A DNA stretch of 51,930 nucleotides, from assembly GCA_021798955.1 (NCBI GenBank), contig JAJZBK010000006.1, forward strand, positions 1 through 51,930. The letters are read 5' to 3'. Numbering within the stretch: the first letter of the stretch is position 1; the number at the start of each line of letters is the position of its first letter. This document shows, in pieces, positions 37,497-45,822 of this stretch. The stretch is from Actinomycetes bacterium. GTDB taxonomy: Bacteria > Actinomycetota > Acidimicrobiia > Acidimicrobiales > RAAP-2. The notes below the pieces were generated by a model. That model saw nothing but the letters and a program-made list of their open reading frames with translations. It had not been told where the DNA came from and searched no databases. The position numbers were made by a program, and so were the translations under genes.

Positions 37497-38489
37497 TCAC
37501 GGTGTCGCCAGCCACAGCCCGACGGCCACCAGGAGCCCCACCACGAGCTGGAGGCGAGCCGTCGCCCCGAGGAGCGGAAGCAGGTCGCGGCCGGTGGTGG
37601 CACCGACCGCGAGCCGGAGCGGGCCGATGGCCAGCGGGACGGCGAGGAGCGGTAGGAACGGGCCGACGGCCGCCCGGGTCGACGCAGCGGTCGGGGCAGC
37701 CGAGACGGCCCAGACCACCACTACGACGAAGGGGAGGGCCAGGAGCGCGGCGGTGAGCAGTCCGGCGCGGCGACGACCCAGCCGTACCGCCAACGTCCGC
37801 TTGCCCGCGACGGCGTCGCCGGTCAGGTCGCGGAGGTTGTTGGCGTCGAGCAGCGCGGCAGCCAGGAGCCCAGCGGCCACTGCTCCGGCCAGCGGACCGC
37901 CTGCCGCAAGGTGCCTGGTCTCGACGTAGTACGTCCCCTCGGTCGCCACCAGACCGAAGAACACGAAGACGAACGCCTCGCCGAGCCCGAGGTAGCCGTA
38001 GGGACGTGGACCACCGGTGTAGAGCCACCCCGCTGCCAGGCACGCCGCCCCGACGACCACGACCCACCACGAGGTCGCGGCAGCAAGGGCCAGCCCGGCC
38101 ACGCCGGCCACGCCGAAGGACAGCAGGGCTGCCACCTTGACCGAGGTCGGCGAGGCGAGCCCCGACCCGACCAGCCGGAGCGGGCCGACCCGTCCGGCGT
38201 CGGTGCCCCGGGCGCCGTCGGAGTAGTCGTTGGCGTAGTTCGTCCCGACCTGGATGGCGAGCGCCACCACCAACGCGGCGGCGACACGACCCAGCTGGGC
38301 CAGATCTCCCCCAGTCCCGGTCGGGCCACCTTGGCCGTCGACCAGCTGGACGAAGGGGTGCGCGGCAGCGGACCCCACCAGCACCGGGACGAGGGCGGCC
38401 GGCAACGTGCGCGGTCGGGCACCGGCCACCCACCGCCCCATCCGGCCAGGGTCGGGTCGAACCCTCGTCGCGGGAGCCACCTGCCCCAT
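37497..38489 (-). CDS. menA: 1,4-dihydroxy-2-naphthoate polyprenyltransferase
   Basis: This 330-residue multi-pass membrane enzyme joins dihydroxynaphthoate to a polyprenyl chain. ARPRTLPAALVPVLVGSA opens the family domain. The first Asp-rich motif is VGTNYANDYSDGARGTD, and the second lies in LLDANNLRDLTGDAVAGKRTLAVRLGR. About eight hydrophobic helices follow the UbiA pattern. ATG 38489 has GAGGGA seven bases upstream and lies 11 bp after the menB stop, so the two are co-transcribed. Confidence 0.95.
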   Translation of the reverse strand: MGQVAPATRVRPDPGRMGRWVAGARPRTLPAALVPVLVGSAAAHPFVQLVDGQGGPTGTGGDLAQLGRVAAALVVALAIQVGTNYANDYSDGARGTDAGRVGPLRLVGSGLASPTSVKVAALLSFGVAGVAGLALAAATSWWVVVVGAACLAAGWLYTGGPRPYGYLGLGEAFVFVFFGLVATEGTYYVETRHLAAGGPLAGAVAAGLLAAALLDANNLRDLTGDAVAGKRTLAVRLGRRRAGLLTAALLALPFVVVVVWAVSAAPTAASTRAAVGPFLPLLAVPLAIGPLRLAVGATTGRDLLPLLGATARLQLVVGLLVAVGLWLATP

Positions 38490-38500
38490 TGGGGCGTCCC

Positions 38501-39415
38501 TCACGGACGGCGCGGGAACCGGCTGAAGTCGGGTGGCCGGTGCTCCTGGAAGGCGTTGCGACCCTCCTGCCCTTCCTCGCTCATGTAGAAGAGCATGGTG
38601 GCGTCGCCGGCGAACTGCTGCAGCCCGGCCAACCCGTCGTCGGCGGCATGGATCCCTCCCTTCAGCATGCGCAGGGCGAGGGGGGACAGCGACAGCATGC
38701 GGCGGCACCATGCCACCGTCTCGGTCTCGAGCTCGGCCAGCGGGACGACGGTGTTGACCAGCCCCCACTGGAGCGCAGTCTGTGCGTCGTACTGGCGGCA
38801 GAGGAACCACACTTCCTTCGCCCGCTTCAGTCCGACGGTGCGGGCCAGCAGGCTGACGCCGTAGCCACCGTCGAAGCTGCCGACCTTCGGTCCAGTCTGG
38901 CCGAAGCGGGCGTTGTCGGCGGCGATGGTCAGGTCGCAGACGAGATGGAGGATGTGGCCCCCGCCGATGGCGTACCCGGCCACCATCGCCACCACCGGCT
39001 TGGGCAGGCGGCGGATCTGGACCTGAAGGTCCAACACGTTCAGACGCCCGATCCCGCGCCGGGCCACGTCGTCGTCGCCGAGGTAGCCGTCGTCTCCCCG
39101 GATCATCTGGTCGCCACCCGAGCAGAAGGCGTCGGGACCCTCGCCGGTGAGGACCACCACCCCCACCGACGGGTCGTCGCGGGCGTCAGCGAAGGCATCC
39201 GACAGCTCGAAGAGCGTCTGGGGCCGGAAGGCATTGCGCACCTCGGGCCGGCAGATCGTCACCTTGGCGATCCCCTCGGCCACTTCGTAGCGAATGTCGC
39301 CGTACGAACGGCGCTGCTCCCACGCCGGCAGGGGGATCCCCCGGTGCTCGGCCACCGGGTCGACCGGCGGGCCGGTGATCACCGTGTGGGGCTCGGGAGG
39401 GCTACCGGCGCTCAC
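38501..39415 (-). CDS. menB: 1,4-dihydroxy-2-naphthoyl-CoA synthase
   Basis: This 304-residue crotonase-fold enzyme closes the second ring of menaquinone from succinylbenzoyl-CoA. The MenB signatures are [58 protein letters not shown] and the C-terminal [22 protein letters not shown]. The GTG start has GGAG about seven bases upstream. The first 35 residues are an extension, as in other actinobacterial MenB. It is divergent from menE, which makes its substrate. Confidence 0.97.
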   Translation of the reverse strand: MSAGSPPEPHTVITGPPVDPVAEHRGIPLPAWEQRRSYGDIRYEVAEGIAKVTICRPEVRNAFRPQTLFELSDAFADARDDPSVGVVVLTGEGPDAFCSGGDQMIRGDDGYLGDDDVARRGIGRLNVLDLQVQIRRLPKPVVAMVAGYAIGGGHILHLVCDLTIAADNARFGQTGPKVGSFDGGYGVSLLARTVGLKRAKEVWFLCRQYDAQTALQWGLVNTVVPLAELETETVAWCRRMLSLSPLALRMLKGGIHAADDGLAGLQQFAGDATMLFYMSEEGQEGRNAFQEHRPPDFSRFPRRP

Positions 39416-39516
39416 CGGGCCACTCCGGCGTCCAGACGGAACGCAACGCTGCCGGTGTCCCGTCGACCGCCAACCGTTCGACCATTTACTCCGAGAGTCA
39501 TTGCTCGCACGGTCGC

Positions 39517-39522
39517 TACGCT
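39517..39522 (+). promoter_or_regulatory. Putative leaderless -10 box of menE
   Basis: TACGCT ends six bases before the menE GTG, and no Shine-Dalgarno is present. Confidence 0.5.
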
Positions 39523-39528
39523 AGCGCC

Positions 39529-40653
39529 GTGCACCAGCTCGTTGCGCTCGACCTCGACCCGGGTACCGCCTTCGTCGACGCGCTCCGCCGCGCCTGGGAC
39601 GACGACGACGCCGTCTTCCCCCTCGACCGCCGCCTGCCACATGCAGCCCGGGCCCGTCTGGTCGAGGCCGTAGGACCTACCCGGCTGGTCGACGCGACCG
39701 GGGAGCGCCACCTCCCCGGTGGTCGTCCCGTCGAGCCAGGCGACGCCCTGGTGGTGGGGACGAGCGGGACCACCGGTGATCCCAAGGGCGTAGTGCTCAC
39801 CCACGACGCCATCGCCGCCTCGGCCTGGGCCACCTCCAAACGGCTCGGGGTCGATCCTGCCACCGATCGGTGGGTCGCCTGCCTTCCCTTCGCCCACGTC
39901 GGCGGCCTGGCCGTCCTCACCCGAGCCCTCGTCACCGGCACCCCGGTCGAGGTGCACGAGCGCTTCGAGGCGGCTCGCGTCGAGGACGCGGCACGCCGAG
40001 GGGCGACGCTCGTCTCCCTGGTCGCCACCGCGCTCAGGCAGACGGACGTCTCCGCCTACCGGGCCGTGCTCCTCGGTGGTGCCGCTCCGCCCTCCGGGCT
40101 GGCCGCCAACGTCGTCACCACCTACGGGATGACCGAGACCGGCTCCGGCATCGTCTACGACGGGCTGCCCCTCGACGGCGTGGAGGTCCGCATCGGAGAC
40201 GGAGCACTCGGTGGCGACGGCGAAGTGCTGGTGCGCGGCCCGACCCTGTTCAGCGCCTACCGCGACGGCACGCGACCGTTCCTCGATGGCGGCTGGTTCC
40301 CCACCGGTGACGGCGGGCACCTCGACGGCGACCGGCTCGTCGTGCAGGGACGCCTCGCCGAGGTGGTCGTCACCGGGGGCGAGAAGGTGTGGCCCGCCGC
40401 CGTCGAGCGGGTCCTGCTCGGCCTTCCCTCGATCGCCGAGGCTGCCGTGTGGAAGCGGCCCGATCCGCACTGGGGCGAGCGGGTGGTCGCCTGGGTGGTG
40501 GCCGCCGACCCTGACCGCCCACCCTCCCTCGGGGACGTCGTCGAAGCCGTCCGAGCCGAGCTCGCCCCCTGGGCGGCGCCGAAGGAGCTCGAGGTGTGCA
40601 CCTCCCTGCCCCGCACCTCGACCGGCAAGGTGCAGCGCCGGGCGTTGTCCTGA
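39529..40653 (+). CDS. menE: o-succinylbenzoate--CoA ligase
   Basis: This 374-residue ANL-superfamily enzyme activates succinylbenzoate with ATP and CoA. The P-loop is VVGTSGTTGDPKGVVLTH. Then come CLPFAHVGGLAVLTRAL, TTYGMTETGSG, the hinge-side GWFPTGDGGHLDGD, GEKVWPAAVE and the catalytic Lys in PRTSTGKVQRRAL. At under 400 residues it is short for the superfamily but normal for actinobacterial MenE. The GTG with TACGCT six bases upstream indicates leaderless transcription. It is divergent from menB. Confidence 0.93.
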   Translation: MHQLVALDLDPGTAFVDALRRAWDDDDAVFPLDRRLPHAARARLVEAVGPTRLVDATGERHLPGGRPVEPGDALVVGTSGTTGDPKGVVLTHDAIAASAWATSKRLGVDPATDRWVACLPFAHVGGLAVLTRALVTGTPVEVHERFEAARVEDAARRGATLVSLVATALRQTDVSAYRAVLLGGAAPPSGLAANVVTTYGMTETGSGIVYDGLPLDGVEVRIGDGALGGDGEVLVRGPTLFSAYRDGTRPFLDGGWFPTGDGGHLDGDRLVVQGRLAEVVVTGGEKVWPAAVERVLLGLPSIAEAAVWKRPDPHWGERVVAWVVAADPDRPPSLGDVVEAVRAELAPWAAPKELEVCTSLPRTSTGKVQRRALS

Positions 40654-40671
40654 TCGGCTGCGTCCCTGGTC

Positions 40672-40690
40672 CGGCGCGTCGAGCGCGCCG
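40672..40690. terminator. GC hairpin between menE and the SDR gene
   Basis: CGGCGCG (40672-40678) pairs perfectly with CGCGCCG (40684-40690) over a 5-base loop, between two convergent genes. Confidence 0.55.
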
Positions 40691-40705
40691 CCGGCTCTTC
40701 GACGG

Positions 40706-41488
40706 TCAGGCGACGACGCCCCCGCTCGGCGTGACGAGCGCCCCGCCGTCGACGACCAGGGTGTGGCCGGTGATCCACGAGGCGGCGTCCGAGCAGAGGA
40801 AGAGGGCGGCACGGGCGATGTCCTCGGGGAGCCCCAGCCGCCGGAGCGGCAGACGGCGGACGATGGTCTCCTCGCCGGGCTCCCACAGGGCACGGGCCAG
40901 CTGCGTCTTGACCAGCCCGGGAGCGAGGGCGTTGACGCGCACGTCGGGACCGAGCTCGGCGGCGAGCTGCCGAGTGAGCTGGATGACGGCAGCTTTTGTC
41001 ACGTTGTACCAGCCGATGCCCGGCTCGACGGAGAGGCCCCCGATGGAGGCGACGTTCAAGACCACGCCGCCGCCCTCGGCGAGCCCAGCACGCCAGGCCG
41101 CTTGCGTCCACTCGACGACGGCCGACTGGTTGACCCGGACCGTCTTGTCGGCCCGGGGGCGGTCGAGGTCCATCAGCGGTCCGTAGTACGGGCTCGTCGC
41201 AGCGTTGTTCACCAGGATGTCGATCCCGCCGAACCGATCGACCATGGCAGCCACGCACCGCTCGGCGTCGGACGGCTCGCCCACGTTGGCCACGTGGTAG
41301 GCCACCGAGCCCGATCGCTCGGGGAGGCCCTGCGCGATGGCTGCCGCCGCCTCGGCCAGGCCGGCCTCCTTGCGCGAGGTCAGCAGCACCGACGCCCCTG
41401 CCTCGGCGAACACGGCGGCAATGGCCTGGCCGATCCCCCTCGACGCGCCGGTGACCAGCGCGCGCCGACCGTCCAACCTGAGCTCCAT
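40706..41488 (-). CDS. Short-chain dehydrogenase/reductase
   Basis: This 260-residue classical SDR has the NAD(P) motif TGASRGIGQ, the NNAA motif (LVNNAATSPYYG), the catalytic Ser in NVASIGG and the YxxxK pair in WYNVTKAAV. PGLVKTQLAR follows, and the C-terminus has the usual SWITGHTLVVDGGALVT. It resembles 3-oxoacyl-ACP reductase or glucose dehydrogenase-like SDRs, and the substrate is not readable. The ATG at 41488 has TAGGGT seven bases upstream. It lies beside the men genes, but no menaquinone step needs an SDR. Confidence 0.92.
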   Translation of the reverse strand: MELRLDGRRALVTGASRGIGQAIAAVFAEAGASVLLTSRKEAGLAEAAAAIAQGLPERSGSVAYHVANVGEPSDAERCVAAMVDRFGGIDILVNNAATSPYYGPLMDLDRPRADKTVRVNQSAVVEWTQAAWRAGLAEGGGVVLNVASIGGLSVEPGIGWYNVTKAAVIQLTRQLAAELGPDVRVNALAPGLVKTQLARALWEPGEETIVRRLPLRRLGLPEDIARAALFLCSDAASWITGHTLVVDGGALVTPSGGVVA

Positions 41489-41495
41489 GGGCGCA

Positions 41496-41501
41496 ACCCT
41501 A
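41496..41501 (-). promoter_or_regulatory. Putative leaderless -10 box of the SDR gene
   Basis: TAGGGT on the minus strand ends seven bases before the ATG at 41488. Confidence 0.5.
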
Positions 41502-41619
41502 GGCCTGACGCACCGGCGCTGCACCGCCTGCCCCACTGGAGGGTGGCGCCGCGGGCGACCCCTGCATCGCCCCCCAACGTCAACCCGGCAGGCGGGCTCC
41601 GGCCCCACGGCGGGAGCCC

Positions 41620-41625
41620 TAGCAT
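41620..41625 (+). promoter_or_regulatory. Putative leaderless -10 box of the DUF255 gene
   Basis: TAGCAT ends seven bases before the GTG at 41633. Confidence 0.5.
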
Positions 41626-41632
41626 CGGCGCC

Positions 41633-43711
41633 GTGAACCGCCTCGCCGACGAGACGAGCCCATACCTACGCCAGCACCAGGACAATCCCGTCAACTGGTA
41701 CCCGTGGGGCGATGAGGCCTTCGCCGAGGCCCGCCAGCGAGACGTCCCGGTCTTCGTGTCGATCGGCTACGCCTCGTGCCACTGGTGCCACGTGATGGCC
41801 CATGAGTCTTTCGAGGACACGGCCGTCGCCGAGGTCGTCAACGAGCACTTCGTGGCGGTCAAGGTCGACCGGGAGGAGCGTCCCGACGTCGACGCCGTCT
41901 ACCTCGAGGCCGTCTCGGCCCTCACCGGCTCGGGCGGATGGCCCCTCAGCGTCTTCTGCACCCCAGAGGGCCGCCCGTTCTTCGGAGGCACCTACTTCCC
42001 GCCTGAGGGACGACCGGGCATGCCGTCGTTCACCACGGTGCTCCGGGCGGTCATCGATGCGTGGGACGACCGCCGCGCCGAGGTACTGGCCGAGGCCGAC
42101 GAGCTCACCGAGGCCGTCGTCGCTCGCACGACGGTGACCGGGGGGGCCTCGAGGGTCAACGCGGCCGCCTCCACGGTGGCCCTGGCGAGCCACGGCACCC
42201 CTCGGGGAACCCGGCTCGGCCAGGCCGTCGAGGAGCTGTCCCGCTCTTTCGATACCGACCACGGTGGCTTCGGGACGGCACCGAAGTTCCCCCAGCCCGT
42301 CCTGCTCGAGGTCCTGCTCAACGCCGCGGCGGGCGGGCGGACCGGGCGGGGCGAGCTGGCCGGGCCCGTCGGCGCCGAAGCCGAGTCGATGGCAGTCGCC
42401 ACCCTCGATGCGCTGGCCGCCGGCGGCATCCACGACCACCTCGGCGGCGGCTTCGCCCGCTACTCGACCGACGCCACCTGGACGGTCCCCCACTTCGAGA
42501 AGATGCTCTACGACCAGGCTGGGCTGCTGCGCGCCTTCGTCCACGGCTGGCAGCTCACCTCCCGGCCCGACTACCGATGGGTAGCCGACCGCATCGTCTC
42601 CTCCGTCCTCACCGACCTGGCCCACGACACCGGAGGGCTTGCCTCCTCCGAGGACGCCGACAGCGAGGGAGTCGAGGGACGCTTCTACGTCTGGACGCCC
42701 GCAGAGGTGGCGGCTGCCCTCGCCGACGCGCCCGAGGGGACCGCCGGACCCGATGTCGTGACGACGTTCTTCGGGGTCACCGCGACCGGCACCTTCACCT
42801 CCGGTGCCAGCGTGCTTCGTCGACCTCACGGCGCCCCGCTCCGCGGCCCCGACGACGTCGAAGCAGCCCGAGCCTGGCTCGGCCGTGCCCGCGCCCGTCG
42901 AGCCCGGCCGGCGCGCGACGACAAGGTCGTCACCGAGTGGAACGCCATGTTCGTCTCCTCCCTGGCCGAAGCGGCAGGGGCGTGCGGTGACACTTCCTGG
43001 GCGTCGGCCGCGGTGGCGATCGCCACCGACCTCGAAGCACGTGCCCGTCGGGACGACGGACGGTGGCTGCGGTCGTGGGTGCCCGGTGAACCGGCTCGGC
43101 ACCTCGCCTGCGCGGGGGACTACGCCTGGCTCGTCGACGCGTTCACTCGCCTCGGCGAGCTGACCGGAGAGGCCGCCTGGACGCGGCGGGCCATCGAGAC
43201 GGCCGACGACCTCCTCGAGCAGTTCTTGGACCCCGAGCACGGTGGGTTCTTCACGACCGGCCACGACGCCGAGCCGTTGATCGCCCGCCCCAAGGACATC
43301 CTCGACGGCGCCACGCCCTCGGCGAACGGCACGGCGGCGGTGGCCCTCGTCCGCCTGGGAGCCGTCTCCGGCCTCACCCGGTTCACCGAGGCAGCTGCCG
43401 GCGTGGTCGCACTCGTCGCTCCGCTCCTCGATCGTCACCCCACTGCTGTCGCCTCGACACTGCTCGCCGCTGAGCTGCTCGCCGGCGGGACGACCGAGGT
43501 CGTGGTCCCCGGGCACCGTCGGGACCTGGTCGAGGTCGTCCAGCGTCGATGGGTACGCGACGGCGTCTTGGCCTGGGGCGAGCGGACCGCCTCGCCACTG
43601 TTCGCGGAGCGGCAGGACGGGGTGGCCTACGTCTGTCGAGGTTCGGTGTGCACCCTGCCGGTCAGCGAGCCCGGCGCTCTCGACCAACGCCTCGCCGAGG
43701 TGGCATCGTGA
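41633..43711 (+). CDS. Thioredoxin-domain DUF255 protein (YyaL/SPATA20-like)
   Basis: This 692-residue protein has a thioredoxin-like domain at about 1-165 (LADETSPYLRQHQDNPVNWYPW, then SIGYASCHWCHVMAHESF with C49 and C52), followed by an (alpha/alpha)6-barrel-like region. The latter has FGTAPKFPQP, HDHLGGGFARYSTDATWTVPHFEKMLYDQA and EDADSEGVEGRFYVW. The family is widespread and highly conserved, but its biochemical role is not established; a carbohydrate- or redox-related activity is inferred from folds. The stop overlaps the next GTG by four bases. Confidence 0.92.
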   Translation: MNRLADETSPYLRQHQDNPVNWYPWGDEAFAEARQRDVPVFVSIGYASCHWCHVMAHESFEDTAVAEVVNEHFVAVKVDREERPDVDAVYLEAVSALTGSGGWPLSVFCTPEGRPFFGGTYFPPEGRPGMPSFTTVLRAVIDAWDDRRAEVLAEADELTEAVVARTTVTGGASRVNAAASTVALASHGTPRGTRLGQAVEELSRSFDTDHGGFGTAPKFPQPVLLEVLLNAAAGGRTGRGELAGPVGAEAESMAVATLDALAAGGIHDHLGGGFARYSTDATWTVPHFEKMLYDQAGLLRAFVHGWQLTSRPDYRWVADRIVSSVLTDLAHDTGGLASSEDADSEGVEGRFYVWTPAEVAAALADAPEGTAGPDVVTTFFGVTATGTFTSGASVLRRPHGAPLRGPDDVEAARAWLGRARARRARPARDDKVVTEWNAMFVSSLAEAAGACGDTSWASAAVAIATDLEARARRDDGRWLRSWVPGEPARHLACAGDYAWLVDAFTRLGELTGEAAWTRRAIETADDLLEQFLDPEHGGFFTTGHDAEPLIARPKDILDGATPSANGTAAVALVRLGAVSGLTRFTEAAAGVVALVAPLLDRHPTAVASTLLAAELLAGGTTEVVVPGHRRDLVEVVQRRWVRDGVLAWGERTASPLFAERQDGVAYVCRGSVCTLPVSEPGALDQRLAEVAS

Positions 43712-44511
43712 CCCGCCCCCCCGAGGGCGGGCCGGGGGCCACCGACGCTGTCGCCGCCGAGCAACCCGACGTGGAGCACCGCGAGCCGGCGCGCCGCCGT
43801 TCGTCCCGCACCCCGCGAGCTGGCACTGCCCGTGACGTCGTGCGAACGGTCCGACCCAGCGAGCGCATCGACGTGCGTCCCGGCACGCTGCTCACCCTGC
43901 TCGTGCTCGCCTCGCACCCCGAGGACACCATCGGCGTCGACCTGGCGTCGGGCACCCTCGTTCGCGCCCGGGTCCGCTGGCCTGCCGACCACGGGCCCGA
44001 CCTCCAGGCCTTCGACGTCGTCGAGGCGGTCGTGGCAGCAGACCCCGAGCGGGACGACCTGGCCCAGCCCGAAGCCGTGACCGTCGACGGGCTCCCCCGT
44101 CACCGCGGCACCTACCACGGGCGTCACGTTCGCCACCTGCTCCAGCGCCTCTCCGCTCCGGTGGAGGAGCACGTCCTCGGCTTCCCGGGTGCGTCGGCCC
44201 CCTACTGGGAGTTCCGAGGCTTCCGCCCGTCTCTTGCCCTCGTCGTGCCGAGCAAGGGCCCCGTCCTCTTCCGGCGGGGAGCGGAGCAGGAGGTCTGGGT
44301 GCGTTTCGGCTGGGGCCGGAGCGACAACTGGCTCCCCGTCGAGGACCCGGTGGCCGCACGCGCCCTCGGAGTCGCCCGCCGCGACCGGCTCCACGGCAAG
44401 GACCTGGCGTCCGCGCTCGGCTTCAAGCCGCACTACGTCGTCGCTGCGCTCAGCGCGCCTCGATCGGGCCACTGCTACAAGACGGTCCGAGCGCTGCTTC
44501 CCCGGGGGTGA
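43708..44511 (+). CDS. Conserved protein of unknown function, coupled to DUF255 gene
   Basis: I do not recognise this 267-residue protein. The GTG overlaps the upstream stop (GTGA), so expression is coupled. The first 50 residues are Arg/Pro/Glu-rich and probably disordered. A folded part follows (GTLLTLLVLASHPEDTIGVDLASGTLVRARV, then VLGFPGASAPYWEFRGFRPSLALVVPSKGPVLFRRG). It ends with LGFKPHYVVAALSAPRSGHCYKTVRALLP, which may be a short beta-barrel. No metal motif or membrane segment is visible. It is followed directly by a tandem repeat. Confidence 0.6.
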   Translation: MTRPPEGGPGATDAVAAEQPDVEHREPARRRSSRTPRAGTARDVVRTVRPSERIDVRPGTLLTLLVLASHPEDTIGVDLASGTLVRARVRWPADHGPDLQAFDVVEAVVAADPERDDLAQPEAVTVDGLPRHRGTYHGRHVRHLLQRLSAPVEEHVLGFPGASAPYWEFRGFRPSLALVVPSKGPVLFRRGAEQEVWVRFGWGRSDNWLPVEDPVAARALGVARRDRLHGKDLASALGFKPHYVVAALSAPRSGHCYKTVRALLPRG

Positions 44512-44592
44512 GACCGGAGCACAGCGACCGTCCCGGTCGACCGGAGCACAGCGACCGTCCCGGTCGACCGGAGCACAGCGACCGTCCCGGTC
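44512..44592. repeat. Three perfect 27-bp tandem repeats with palindromic junctions
   Basis: Units at 44512-44538, 44539-44565 and 44566-44592 are identical. Each begins GACCGGAGCACAGCG and ends ACCGTCCCGGTC, so GACCGG and CCGGTC at the ends of a unit are complementary and can form a hairpin. Each junction creates the 12-bp palindrome CCGGTCGACCGG (44533-44544, 44560-44571). The array starts one base after a stop codon and ends 47 bp before a leaderless -10 box. Confidence 0.92.
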
Positions 44593-44639
44593 GAGGACGG
44601 CCTCGGCGTCGGCGCCCGAGCCTCCCCTCGGTCGTCGCC

Positions 44640-44645
44640 TACAGT
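44640..44645 (+). promoter_or_regulatory. Putative leaderless -10 box after the tandem repeats
   Basis: TACAGT ends seven bases before the GTG at 44653. The 27-bp repeat array lies 47 bp upstream. Confidence 0.5.
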
Positions 44646-44652
44646 CGCACTC

Positions 44653-45822
44653 GTGCCCACCGCCCCCGTCGCCCCCCGGCCCGAGCCGGTCGTCCCTGAC
44701 TACGGAGGCGCGTGCATCGGCTCGGTCGTGCCCGCCCTCCTCGACGTCCTCTCCGGAGCCGAACCGCCGCCCTGGCTTCCCTCGGTGGTCGCCGGTGCCA
44801 ACCAGGTCGTCCTGTGCGTCCTCGACGGGCTGGGTGCCGAGCAGCTCGCCGCCCGGGCGATGCTCGCTCCCACCCTCGCCGGTGCCAACGGTGCCGGGCG
44901 GCCAGTCACCTCGGTCGCCCCGTCGACCACGGCCTGCGCGTTGACCTCGCTCACCACCGGTTGCCCTCCGGCCCGCCACGGCCTGCTCGGCTACCGCCTG
45001 GCAGCCGCCGACGATGCCATCCTCAACGTCCTCCGCTGGACGATCGGCGGAGCTACGCAGCGAGACGCCCGACGGATCGTCCCGCCGCGCTCGCTGCAGC
45101 CGTGCCCGCCGTTCCCCGGGGCGCCGGGGCCCGTCACCGTGGTCACCCGTGAGGGCTTCGGCTCCACCGGCTTCACCGCTGCCCACCTGGGCGACGCTCC
45201 GCTGAGCCCCTACGCGGTCACCTCGACCATCGCCGTCGACGTGCGCAGGCTGCTCGCTGCCGGCCACCGGTTCACCTACGTCTACTACGACGGCCTGGAC
45301 AAGGTCGCCCACGCCCACGGGCTCGGCGAGCACTTCGACGCCGAGCTGGCCGCCGCCGACCGACTCGTCGCCGAGCTGGCCGGTCTCCTCCCACGAGGAG
45401 CCGTCCTGGTGGTGACCGCCGACCACGGCCAGGTCGACGTCGGCCCGGCGCTGGAGGTCCTCGGGGCCGAGGTGATGGACGGCGTCCGACTGCTCACCGG
45501 AGAGGGACGGTTCCGGTGGCTCCACGCCCTCCCGGGCGCCATCGACGACGTCCTCCAGGCCGCCACCGAACGGTACGGAGACCGGGCCTGGGTGGTCACC
45601 CGCCAGGCCGTCATCGAACGTGGCTGGTTCGGGGGTGTCCCCCGTCCCGACGTCGCCGCCCGGCTCGGGGACGTGGCGCTCGTCCCCTACGAGCCCATCG
45701 CGTTCCTCGACCCGGCCGATACCGGCGAGAGCCGGCTGGCCTCCCGGCACGGGTCGCTCACCCCCGCCGAGATGCTGGTGCCGCTGCTGGCCCTCGACGG
45801 AGGTGGCAACATCACAGGATGA
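44653..45822 (+). CDS. Alkaline-phosphatase-superfamily phosphodiesterase/pyrophosphatase
   Basis: This 389-residue two-metal enzyme is of the nucleotide pyrophosphatase/phosphodiesterase kind. Metal and catalytic sites are visible: VLCVLDGLG (Asp), the Thr nucleophile in VAPSTTACALTSLTTG, YYDGLDKVAHAHG (Asp and His), VTADHGQVD (Asp-His) and the RHGSLTP His. No signal peptide is seen, so it is probably cytoplasmic, which is unusual for NPPs. The substrate is unknown. It has a probable leaderless promoter downstream of a palindromic repeat array, and its stop overlaps the bpa start. Confidence 0.87.
   Translation: MPTAPVAPRPEPVVPDYGGACIGSVVPALLDVLSGAEPPPWLPSVVAGANQVVLCVLDGLGAEQLAARAMLAPTLAGANGAGRPVTSVAPSTTACALTSLTTGCPPARHGLLGYRLAAADDAILNVLRWTIGGATQRDARRIVPPRSLQPCPPFPGAPGPVTVVTREGFGSTGFTAAHLGDAPLSPYAVTSTIAVDVRRLLAAGHRFTYVYYDGLDKVAHAHGLGEHFDAELAAADRLVAELAGLLPRGAVLVVTADHGQVDVGPALEVLGAEVMDGVRLLTGEGRFRWLHALPGAIDDVLQAATERYGDRAWVVTRQAVIERGWFGGVPRPDVAARLGDVALVPYEPIAFLDPADTGESRLASRHGSLTPAEMLVPLLALDGGGNITG

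Noticed and set aside
44512-44592. CRISPR array
   Set aside because: The 27-bp units are directly adjacent with no spacers, and no cas gene is present.
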